Part shown: positions 1 to 5,166 of the stretch, piece after piece
Position numbering within the stretch: the stretch's first letter is position 1
How the letters are laid out: each line of letters starts with the position of its first letter
Assembly: GCA_020054355.1 (NCBI GenBank)
Contig: JAGVLI010000985.1
Coordinates: 1 to 6,126, forward strand
Source: Planctomycetales bacterium
Lineage (GTDB): Bacteria; Planctomycetota; Planctomycetia; Gemmatales; Gemmataceae
Direction: 5' to 3'
Length of the DNA stretch: 6,126 bases
Translations under genes and position numbers: made by a program
The notes under the pieces: model-generated
What the model was told of the DNA's origin: nothing
What the model saw: only the letters and a program-made list of their open reading frames with translations
Databases searched by the model: none

Positions 1-1492
1 CGGCGAGGGCCTCGCGCAGCCGGCCGAGCCGTTCCGCGTGCTTCGCCTGGCCGAAGAGGTTCGTCAGTTCCTCGGGGTCGGCAGCCAGGTCGTAAAGCTC
101 CTCCGGCACGCCCGGCTGCAAGTAGCGGATGTACTTCCAGCGGTCCTGAACCACGGCCGTGTACCACGGCACCTTCTGGTAGATGGCTTCCTTCGGATTG
201 TCCGCCAGTATCTTGGCCACGCTGTCGCCGTAGTCGTGGCCGGTGTGCTCGTACAAGCAGGCATGCGGCCAGGCGGCGGACGGGTCTTTGAACAACGGCG
301 TCAGGTCTCGGCCGTGCAAGGTGTCCGGAGGCTTGACGCCGGCAACCGCGAAGAAGGTGCGAATCAGGTCCGGAGCGTTGGGAGTTTGCGGGCAGGTTTT
401 TCCCGTTGCCACGGCACCCGGCAGCGACACGATCAGCGGCGAGCGATAGCTGGCGTCGTAGGGGGCGATCTTCATGCGCAAGCCATGCTCGCCCATCGCG
501 AAGCCTTGGTCCGCGGTGTAGACGATCAGGGTGTTGTCCAGCTGTCCGCTGGCTTTCAGGGCGGCGATCAGCTCGCCGACGCCCTCGTCGATGGCCGGCA
601 CGCACTCGTTCACCTGCCGGACCCAGTCGGCGTAGGAGGCGCCCTTGCCGCCGGCCTCGTCGCCGACCTTTTCGCCGCTCTTGCCGGCGACGATACGTCC
701 GTCCTTGTCTTTCCGCCACGCCTGGGTGTTGTTCAGATAGTCGGGCTTGCCGGGTCGCGGTCCGAGGATGTCCGCCGGTTCGGGCACCTTGGCTTCCTTG
801 TAGCTGCCCAGGTGGCGGGCGGCCGGTTTGGACGGGCCGTGGACGCTGCCGTAGCACAGCCACAGGAACCAGGGTTTCGCCTTGTCGCGGTTCGCGCCCT
901 TGATGTACTCGCAGGCCCATTTCGTGTAGTTGTCGGTCGGGTAGCCGTCCTGCCACTTCTCCTCGCCGTTGAAGGCCAGCAGTTGCTTCTCGTAGTACGC
1001 TCCCGCGTTGTCGGGATGCTTGGGGCGGTTCCAGACAATCTGATAATCCCAGTCGCGGCCGAAGCCGGCATCCGTGCCGGTGTGCCATTTGCCGAGGTGC
1101 GCGGTGTGGTAGCCGTTCTTGCGAAAATCGGCGAGCCAGAACGGGCACTGCTTTGGGTCGTAGGTGCTGCCGGGATAGGGGCCTTCCATTCGCATCGACT
1201 GGATGCCGTGCGGCTGCCGGCCGGTGAGGAGCGACGCCCGCGAGGGCATGCACCAGCCGCCCAGGTACGCACCGTGGAAGCGGACTCCGGTTTTGGCGAG
1301 CGCGTCGAGGTGCGGCGTTTTCACCCACGACCACGATTCCGGGTGACAGCCGACGGTCTTGTAGGACTGGTCGTCCGCGAAGATGAAGAGGATGTTGGGC
1401 CGCTTCGCTGCTTCCGCCGCCTGGAGCGGCTTGGGAGCCAGCAGCAGCAACACCATTGAGAGGAGGATGCCGGTAAAGTGTGCTCGCTTCAT
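1..1492 (-). CDS. Secreted sulfatase (formylglycine-dependent), C-terminus cut by window edge
   Basis: Hydrolyses a sulfate ester, in planctomycetes typically on sulfated polysaccharide; the substrate cannot be told from sequence. I translated 497 residues from ATG at 1490-1492 with no stop before the edge, so the protein is near full family length (roughly 450-550). Residues 1-26 form a signal peptide: MKR, a hydrophobic leucine-rich stretch, then an Ala-rich cleavage region. The sulfatase fold begins at PNILFIFADDQ (32-42), where D40 and D41 are metal ligands. C-M-P-S-R at 81-85 is the CxPSR signature, so C81 should be converted to formylglycine; LLTGR follows. HLGKWHTG supplies the catalytic Lys/His pair, and a later TADQGFAMGEHG supplies the second metal-binding Asp. 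An AGAGG-type ribosome binding site (1501-1505) lies 8 nt upstream of the ATG, fixing the start. The gene is divergent from msrA. Family assignment is firm; subfamily is not. Confidence 0.95.
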   Translation of the reverse strand, partial: MKRAHFTGILLSMVLLLLAPKPLQAAEAAKRPNILFIFADDQSYKTVGCHPESWSWVKTPHLDALAKTGVRFHGAYLGGWCMPSRASLLTGRQPHGIQSMRMEGPYPGSTYDPKQCPFWLADFRKNGYHTAHLGKWHTGTDAGFGRDWDYQIVWNRPKHPDNAGAYYEKQLLAFNGEEKWQDGYPTDNYTKWACEYIKGANRDKAKPWFLWLCYGSVHGPSKPAARHLGSYKEAKVPEPADILGPRPGKPDYLNNTQAWRKDKDGRIVAGKSGEKVGDEAGGKGASYADWVRQVNECVPAIDEGVGELIAALKASGQLDNTLIVYTADQGFAMGEHGLRMKIAPYDASYRSPLIVSLPGAVATGKTCPQTPNAPDLIRTFFAVAGVKPPDTLHGRDLTPLFKDPSAAWPHACLYEHTGHDYGDSVAKILADNPKEAIYQKVPWYTAVVQDRWKYIRYLQPGVPEELYDLAADPEELTNLFGQAKHAERLGRLREALA

Positions 1493-1500
1493 CGATCGCA

Positions 1501-1505
1501 CCTCT
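1501..1505 (-). promoter_or_regulatory. Ribosome binding site of the sulfatase gene
   Basis: On the minus strand this reads AGAGG, 8 nt before the ATG at 1492. It supports that ATG as the start, and the encoded N-terminus is then a good signal peptide. Confidence 0.6.
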
Positions 1506-1534
1506 GGTTGAATCGTTTGGTCCGGGTTATAGCG

Positions 1535-1658
1535 CACGCGGCCCGGAATGAGATCTTCATTGAGACATTCGCCGAGCCGCGCACGAAGTAAGCGGTCGGA
1601 CGCTCCACTTACTTCGTGCGCGGCTCGGAAGTCTCATTTCGGGCCGCGTGGCGGATAC
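1535..1658. repeat. Nested palindromic intergenic repeat, copy 1
   Basis: The inner arms are a perfect 21-bp inverted repeat, 1572-1592 against 1608-1628, around a 15-nt loop. The outer arms, 1535-1553 against 1632-1650, pair over 19 bp with one G-T wobble, so almost the whole element could fold into one long hairpin. The left spacer holds what looks like a tandem duplication of about 12-14 nt (aatgagatcttc followed by attgagacattc). A closely similar element lies at 4460-4562 in the same orientation. No ORF is inside. This copy occupies the spacer between the divergent sulfatase and msrA genes, upstream of the sulfatase start, so a terminator role is unlikely here. It resembles a REP/MITE-like non-coding repeat; that class is my inference. 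Confidence 0.85.
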
Positions 1659-1742
1659 TTTTCGCGCTTCGTCCCAGAGTAGAACACCGGATCTCCTGAT
1701 CTATTGCTCGCCAATCCGCGCGGTCTGGCCGTCCTTTCGCGA

Positions 1743-1771
1743 GTGTCATTGATCGATGTCCGAGGTATGAT
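1743..1771 (+). promoter_or_regulatory. Candidate sigma-70-type promoter for msrA
   Basis: GTGTCA at 1743-1748 (4 of 6 to TTGACA) and TATGAT at 1766-1771 (5 of 6 to TATAAT) are separated by 17 nt. Transcription would start near 1778, about 40 nt before the ATG. This is a consensus match by eye only, in a phylum whose promoters are poorly characterised. Confidence 0.3.
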
Positions 1772-1804
1772 GACCGACAGCGAGCCATTTCGCCGCGTTT
1801 CTCC

Positions 1805-1809
1805 GAGGA
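1805..1809 (+). promoter_or_regulatory. Ribosome binding site of the msrA selenoprotein gene
   Basis: GAGGA lies 7 nt before ATG 1817. It matters because it places translation initiation upstream of the in-frame TGA at 1955, arguing that the segment 1817-1954 is translated and that GTG 2105 is not the real start. Confidence 0.7.
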
Positions 1810-1816
1810 TACGATC

Positions 1817-2539
1817 ATGAAACTCTGGCCCTGGGGGCTGCTGTCCGGCGCTTCGGCCTTGCTGACGGGCTGCGAGCAGAGCGTGCGCGCCCCGCTGCCG
1901 CCGATTGATGCCGCCGTGCCCGCCATCGTCGAAACCGCCACGTTTGCGCTCGGCTGATTCTGGCATCCCGACTCCCAGTTCGGGAGTATTCCCGGCGTCG
2001 TCCGCACCCGCGTCGGTTATGCGGGCGGCCGACACCCCGATCCCACCTACCACAACCTTGGCGACCACACGGAATCGTTTCAGCTCGACTTCGACCCGCA
2101 ACGAGTGACCTACGAGGACCTGCTCGCCCACTTCTGGAAGTCGCACAATCACTGTGTCCGGCCCGGCAGCCGGCAGTACATGTCGGCCGTGTTCTGGCAC
2201 GATCAACGACAGTACGAGCTAGCGGTGAAGACGCGCGACCGCGCGGCGGCGCTGCTCGGCGCGCCGATTACCACGCAAGTCCTGCCCGTCGGCACGTTCT
2301 ACCTGGCGGAAGACTATCACCAGAAGTATTTGCTCCGCCGTCGGGGCGACCTGTTCCGCGAGTTCCAGGCGATGTACCCGGACTGGCGCGAACTGACGGA
2401 ATCCACGGCGGCGGCCAAGGTCAACGGCTACCTGGGCGGTCACGGCAATCAGACGGTGCTGCAACAGGAGATCGCCGGCTTCGGCCTGTCGGAGCGCGGC
2501 CAGCAACTATTGCGCGAACGGGTCCGGCCCGAACGGTAG
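1817..2539 (+). CDS. msrA: Selenocysteine-containing peptide-methionine (S)-S-oxide reductase, lipoprotein
   Basis: Reduces the S-epimer of methionine sulfoxide in oxidised proteins. Reading from ATG 1817 gives 240 residues plus TAG, with one in-frame TGA (1955-1957) as codon 47. It falls in ATFALG-U-FW, exactly where MsrA has its catalytic Cys (GCFW), so I read it as selenocysteine. Other MsrA features are intact on both sides: F48/W49, PGVV and VGYAGG (Y68), HTES with E86, SRQYMSA (Y121) and AEDYHQKY. The tail with STAAAKVNGYLGG also looks family-typical. Residues 1-19 form a lipoprotein signal (K2, short hydrophobic stretch, lipobox L-T-G-C with C19), implying membrane anchoring outside the cytoplasm. 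C113 is the only other cysteine and may act as resolving residue; that is unproven. The alternative is a nonsense-mutated pseudogene, made unlikely by the exact position of the TGA, the lack of other lesions and the downstream hairpin. Confidence 0.9.
1955..1957 (+). other. In-frame TGA read as selenocysteine (Sec47 of MsrA)
   Basis: The codon lies 138 nt (46 codons) after ATG 1817 and is in frame with TAG 2537-2539. It replaces the TGC/TGT of the MsrA GCFW motif, where the nucleophilic cysteine attacks the sulfoxide. Selenocysteine in MsrA at this position is known from some algae and bacteria, so the recoding has precedent. Confidence 0.88.
1971..1987 (+). promoter_or_regulatory. Candidate bacterial SECIS hairpin
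   Basis: ACTCCC (1971-1976) pairs perfectly with GGGAGT (1982-1987) around the 5-nt loop AGTTC (1977-1981). The loop starts 19 nt after the TGA, and its second base is G. Both fit what I recall of the bacterial SECIS model: apical loop about 16-37 nt downstream of the UGA, with a G among the first two loop bases. The hairpin lies inside the coding sequence over codons 52-57, as bacterial elements do, and would recruit SelB with charged tRNA-Sec. I see no strong lower stem, so the fold is short. Confidence 0.75.
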
Positions 2540-2690
2540 CGCTGCCTGTCGGGTTCGGTGCGGGATTCGGGATGCAGTGGTAAAGAAATCTTGGCTGAGC
2601 CGCCAACAATGCCGCCGACCGGGTGTTAGTCAGGGTTAAGGGTGGATGGGCAGTACGACACTTCCGAATATTCCTTGAGGACCGCGCCCC

Positions 2691-4388
2691 ATGATGGCTT
2701 CAATCAGCCTGAAGTTGTTCCGGAAACTGGGCCGCCAACCGTTCGCCGTGCTGATTCCCGTCTTTCTGCTGGGCGCGGTCGCCTTGATGGGACAGGAATC
2801 GCAGTCCGAATCGCCCTCGACCGCGGAAGCGGCCAAGGCCAAGAACGTGTTCGCGGGCCGGATTCCAGGCTCGGTGCGCGAAGCGCTCTTGAAGGCAGGC
2901 GGCGGCAACGAGCGTTCGGAAGCGGCGGTCGCGGCCGGCTTGAAATGGCTGGCGCGACATCAAGCGCTGGACGGCCATTGGGGCATGCACGATTTTCACA
3001 TCCACGGCAAGTGCAACTGCGCGGGGCCAGGCGGCAATCACGATGTCGCCGGCACCGCTTTCGGCTTGCTGCCCTTCCTGGGCGCGGGCGAAACCCACAA
3101 GAGCACGGGCAAGAACAGTATTTACGCCAAGAACGTCGAGCGCGGCCTGAAATGGCTGATCGCCAAGCAGGGGGCTGACGGCGCCTTCAGCGGCAACGGC
3201 TACGAGCAGGGCATGGCGACCGTCGCCATCTGCGAAGCCTACGGCATGACGGGCGATCCCTTGCTGAAGGGACCGGCGCAGCGGGCGATCAACTGCTGCG
3301 TGGCCTGGCAGCATCAAGCCGGCGGCTTCCGCTACTCGCCGCGGACGCCGGGCGACACCTCCGTCACCGGCTGGTTCGCCCAGGCGCTCAAGACCGGGCA
3401 GCTGGCCGGCCTGAACGTGCCCGAGGCCGCCTTCACAGGACTCACCAATTTTCTGGACTCCTGCAGCAACCAGGACGGCAGCGCGTACAGTTATGTCCCG
3501 CCCGCGCCCAAGACTGCGCCGGCACCCACGGTGACGGCCATCGGCCTGCTTTCCCGGCAATACCTGGGCTGGGATGCCAAGAACCCCGCCCTGGTCAAGG
3601 GACTGAATACTCTCAACAAGCTGCCACCCTCGGACAACTTCAAGCAAATCTACTACTACTTCTACGCGGCCCAGGTGGTGCATCGTCTCTCGGCCGAGCA
3701 CAAGGACGCCACCGAGCGCTGGAAGGAACAGATGCGCGACTTGTTGATCGACAAGCAGGACCAGGGGACCAACGCCGACCGCCGCGACCAGAACGGCAGC
3801 TGGAGCGCGGAAGGCGATGGCTGGGGCGGCCAGATCGGCCGGCTCGGTTACACCTCACTGGCGCTGCTGACCCTGGAAGTCTACTATCGGCACGCTCCCG
3901 GCGATGTGAAGGTGGGGGCCGACCAGCAGCCGGAAGCGAAACCCGAGCCGAAGCCGGAGCCCAAACCGGAACCCAAGCCTGTGGGGAACGCGGCAATGGC
4001 CGCTCTCCTGAAGGAACTGGCGAACCGCGACAGCGACGCCCGGCTGGCGGCGGTGCAAAAACTGGCGAAGCTCGGAGCGGCCGCCAAGGAGGCGGTGCCG
4101 AACCTGACGGCCGCTCTCAAGGACAGCAACGTCGAGGTGCGGACCGGGGCGCAGCAGGCCCTGGAAGCCATCCACGCCGAGGAGGTCGCAGCCCTCGTCA
4201 AGCAACTCGGCGACCAGGAGCAGAAGCAGCGGCCGCAGGCAGCCCGCAGGCTGGGCGAGCTGGGAGCGGTTGCCCGGTCGGCCATTCCCGCCCTGGAAGA
4301 AGCGATGAAGGACCCGGACCCGCTCGTGCAATTCCTGGCCCGCTCCGCGCTGGGCAAGATCACGGCAGCAGTCAAGGCGTTGAAGTAG
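2691..4388 (+). CDS. Exported prenyltransferase/squalene-oxidase-repeat (toroid) protein with C-terminal HEAT repeats
   Basis: The precise function is unknown. Encodes 565 residues. The N-terminus has K8, R11, K12 and R15, then a hydrophobic stretch (about 18-33): a signal peptide or anchor. Residues about 77-400 form an alpha/alpha toroid with repeats such as GLKWLARHQALDGHWG (83-98) and GLKWLIAKQGADGAFSG, plus WQHQAGGFRY, DGSAYSY and WGGQIGRLGYTSLALLTLEVYY. A C-x-C (C108, C110) lies in a His-rich loop. A Pro-Glu-Pro-Lys linker (414-430) leads to two HEAT-like units (about 433-494 and 497-557). Toroids of this type are common in exported planctomycete proteins and are not necessarily squalene cyclases; I see no DXDD-type cyclase acid motif, so a binding or scaffold role is more likely. 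The start is ATG 2691 or 2694; TGAGGA upstream (2676-2681) fits either. It lies 151 nt after msrA on the same strand, so co-transcription is possible but not shown. Confidence 0.88.
   Translation: MMASISLKLFRKLGRQPFAVLIPVFLLGAVALMGQESQSESPSTAEAAKAKNVFAGRIPGSVREALLKAGGGNERSEAAVAAGLKWLARHQALDGHWGMHDFHIHGKCNCAGPGGNHDVAGTAFGLLPFLGAGETHKSTGKNSIYAKNVERGLKWLIAKQGADGAFSGNGYEQGMATVAICEAYGMTGDPLLKGPAQRAINCCVAWQHQAGGFRYSPRTPGDTSVTGWFAQALKTGQLAGLNVPEAAFTGLTNFLDSCSNQDGSAYSYVPPAPKTAPAPTVTAIGLLSRQYLGWDAKNPALVKGLNTLNKLPPSDNFKQIYYYFYAAQVVHRLSAEHKDATERWKEQMRDLLIDKQDQGTNADRRDQNGSWSAEGDGWGGQIGRLGYTSLALLTLEVYYRHAPGDVKVGADQQPEAKPEPKPEPKPEPKPVGNAAMAALLKELANRDSDARLAAVQKLAKLGAAAKEAVPNLTAALKDSNVEVRTGAQQALEAIHAEEVAALVKQLGDQEQKQRPQAARRLGELGAVARSAIPALEEAMKDPDPLVQFLARSALGKITAAVKALK
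3930..3980 (+). repeat. Degenerate tandem repeat encoding the Pro-Glu-Pro-Lys linker
   Basis: A 12-nt unit of the type CCG-GAG-CCC-AAA recurs about four times with synonymous variation, encoding residues 414-430. It separates the toroid from the HEAT domain and probably forms a stiff, extended periplasmic spacer. The wobble-base changes show that the peptide, not the DNA, is being conserved. Confidence 0.8.
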
Positions 4389-4399
4389 GCGAACGCAAC

Positions 4400-4455
4400 G
4401 GGTAGGTGCCGCGAGCCGAGCGGCACCGGTTCGGCTCGGCTCGCGGCACCTGCCC
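4400..4455. terminator. Strong hairpin between convergent genes, possible bidirectional terminator
   Basis: Arms 4400-4421 and 4434-4455 pair over 22 bp with one G-T wobble around a 12-nt loop, beginning 11 nt after the stop of the toroid/HEAT gene. The stem is very GC-rich and has no T-tract, so it is not a classical intrinsic terminator. Its position between converging transcription units still favours transcript ending or 3'-end protection. It could equally be another dispersed repeat. Confidence 0.5.
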
Positions 4456-4459
4456 GGCG

Positions 4460-4562
4460 CGGAATGAGAACTTCGCAGAGCCGCGCACGAAGTAAGCGGT
4501 AGGCCGCCCCGCTTACTTCGTGCGCGGCTCGGAAGTCTCAGTTCGGCCCGCGTGCAGGATAC
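4460..4562. repeat. Palindromic intergenic repeat, copy 2
   Basis: Inner arms 4478-4499 and 4509-4530 form a perfect 22-bp inverted repeat around a 9-nt loop. The 19-bp core gagccgcgcacgaagtaag and its complement are identical to copy 1 (1574-1592, 1608-1626). Flanking blocks are shared too: cggaatgaga on the left, ggaagtctca on the right, and a partial match onward to ggatac. Both copies have the same orientation. The outer arms are more degenerate here than in copy 1. The right part overlaps the stop codon and last residues of the SRPBCC gene, so this copy also sits where it could end that transcript. Confidence 0.85.
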
Positions 4563-5026
4563 CCCGCCGCCGGTTGCTCCGCCAGGCGCTGCAGCGCCTT
4601 CATGAAGCTCCACAGCTGAACTTTGCCGAACACCTTGAACAACGGCATCAGCAGCCGCATCCACAGCGGCAACGGTTTGCTGCATTTCATCTCAGCCCGA
4701 TAATCCAGCCGGGTCCGGCCGCCCAGGTCCGCGAGGCGATAATCGACGTGCATGACCGCGCCTTCCGGAAACGTGGGGCCGGTCATTTCAATCCCCAGCT
4801 GCTTCGGCTTCTCGTAGGCGGTGATAATACCGTCGTAATCCGCCACCTTTCGGCCTTCCTTGATCTTCATGCGAAACTTCGAGCCGACGATGCCCGGCTG
4901 TTCTTCACCGACCGCCTGGGTTTCGAGCAAGCCCTTCATCCATTGCTTCTGCTTCTCCGGTTCCTCCAGAAAGGAGAACAGCCGCTCGGGGGTGCAGGCG
5001 AATTCGCGCGTCAATGAGACTTGCAT
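4538..5026 (-). CDS. SRPBCC-fold small protein (START/polyketide cyclase-like)
   Basis: Encodes 162 residues with no signal peptide, so probably cytoplasmic. The N-terminal MQVSLTREFACTPERLFSFLEEPEKQKQWM matches the first strand and helices of SRPBCC proteins (the acidic/PE-R-F-F and W pattern), and alternating strands follow: FRMKIKEGRKVADYDGIITAYEKP, AVMHVDYRLADLGGRTRLDYRAEMKC. It ends in a long C-terminal helix with PLWMRLLMPLFKVFGKVQLWSFMKALQRL, which lines the ligand cavity in this fold. Such proteins bind a hydrophobic ligand; none can be named. ATG 5026 is preferred because AAAGGA (5034-5039) lies 7 nt upstream, while ATG 5032 would be only 1 nt away. The frame is open upstream to beyond 5400, but that part is a shadow of the divergent gene. 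The last codons and TGA lie in repeat copy 2. Convergent with the toroid/HEAT gene. Confidence 0.85.
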   Translation of the reverse strand: MQVSLTREFACTPERLFSFLEEPEKQKQWMKGLLETQAVGEEQPGIVGSKFRMKIKEGRKVADYDGIITAYEKPKQLGIEMTGPTFPEGAVMHVDYRLADLGGRTRLDYRAEMKCSKPLPLWMRLLMPLFKVFGKVQLWSFMKALQRLAEQPAAGYPARGPN

Positions 5027-5033
5027 GGGCATA

Positions 5034-5039
5034 TCCTTT
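5034..5039 (-). promoter_or_regulatory. Ribosome binding site deciding the SRPBCC start
   Basis: On the minus strand this reads AAAGGA. Two ATGs lie close by, at 5032 and 5026; only the second has a workable spacing (7 nt), so the protein should begin MQVSL and not MPMQVSL. Confidence 0.65.
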
Positions 5040-5046
5040 CGATAAT

Positions 5047-5103
5047 CGTGGGGCAGGCTCTCAACCCGCGGTGTGAGCTGGCAGGTTGAAAACCTGCCCC
5101 ACG
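5047..5103. repeat. Nested inverted repeats in a divergent spacer
   Basis: CGTGGGGCAGG (5047-5057) pairs perfectly with CCTGCCCCACG (5093-5103). Inside the right half is a second perfect hairpin, GCAGGTT-GAA-AACCTGC (5081-5097), which competes with the outer pairing. A further GCAGGTTGAA occurs at 5108-5117, so the motif is present twice. The spacer separates divergent gene starts, so a terminator function is unlikely. A dispersed repeat or an operator are both possible. Confidence 0.65.
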
Positions 5104-5166
5104 AACCGCAGGTTGAATAAACTGGTGATGACCCGACTCCGCATTTCCTCGACGTGAGACGCCGCG

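Noticed and set aside
38..1459. Long plus-strand frame of 473 codons
   Set aside because: It is antisense to the sulfatase, whose motifs (CMPSR, FADDQ, GKWH) are unmistakable; high GC keeps the opposite frame open.
1749..1771. TTGATC (1749-1754) as the -35 partner of TATGAT
   Set aside because: The spacing of 11 nt is too short for a sigma-70-type promoter; GTGTCA at 1743 gives 17 nt.
1955..1957. TGA as a nonsense mutation making msrA a pseudogene
   Set aside because: It hits exactly the catalytic Cys codon, the frame is intact on both sides, no other lesions are seen, and a SECIS-like hairpin follows at the right spacing.
2105..2539. Short MsrA fragment starting at GTG 2105
   Set aside because: It would lack the active site; the GTG encodes V97 inside the conserved fold, and homology continues upstream to ATG 1817.
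2540..2690. Possible small gene or regulatory element between msrA and the toroid gene
   Set aside because: No supported small ORF, strong hairpin or clear promoter was found; only the ribosome binding site near 2676-2681 stands out.
2700..3701. Minus-strand frame of 333 codons
   Set aside because: Antisense to the toroid domain, with low-complexity Arg/Ala/Gly composition and no recognisable family.
3855..4685. Minus-strand frame of 276 codons
   Set aside because: Antisense to the linker and HEAT region and running through both intergenic hairpins; no domain seen.
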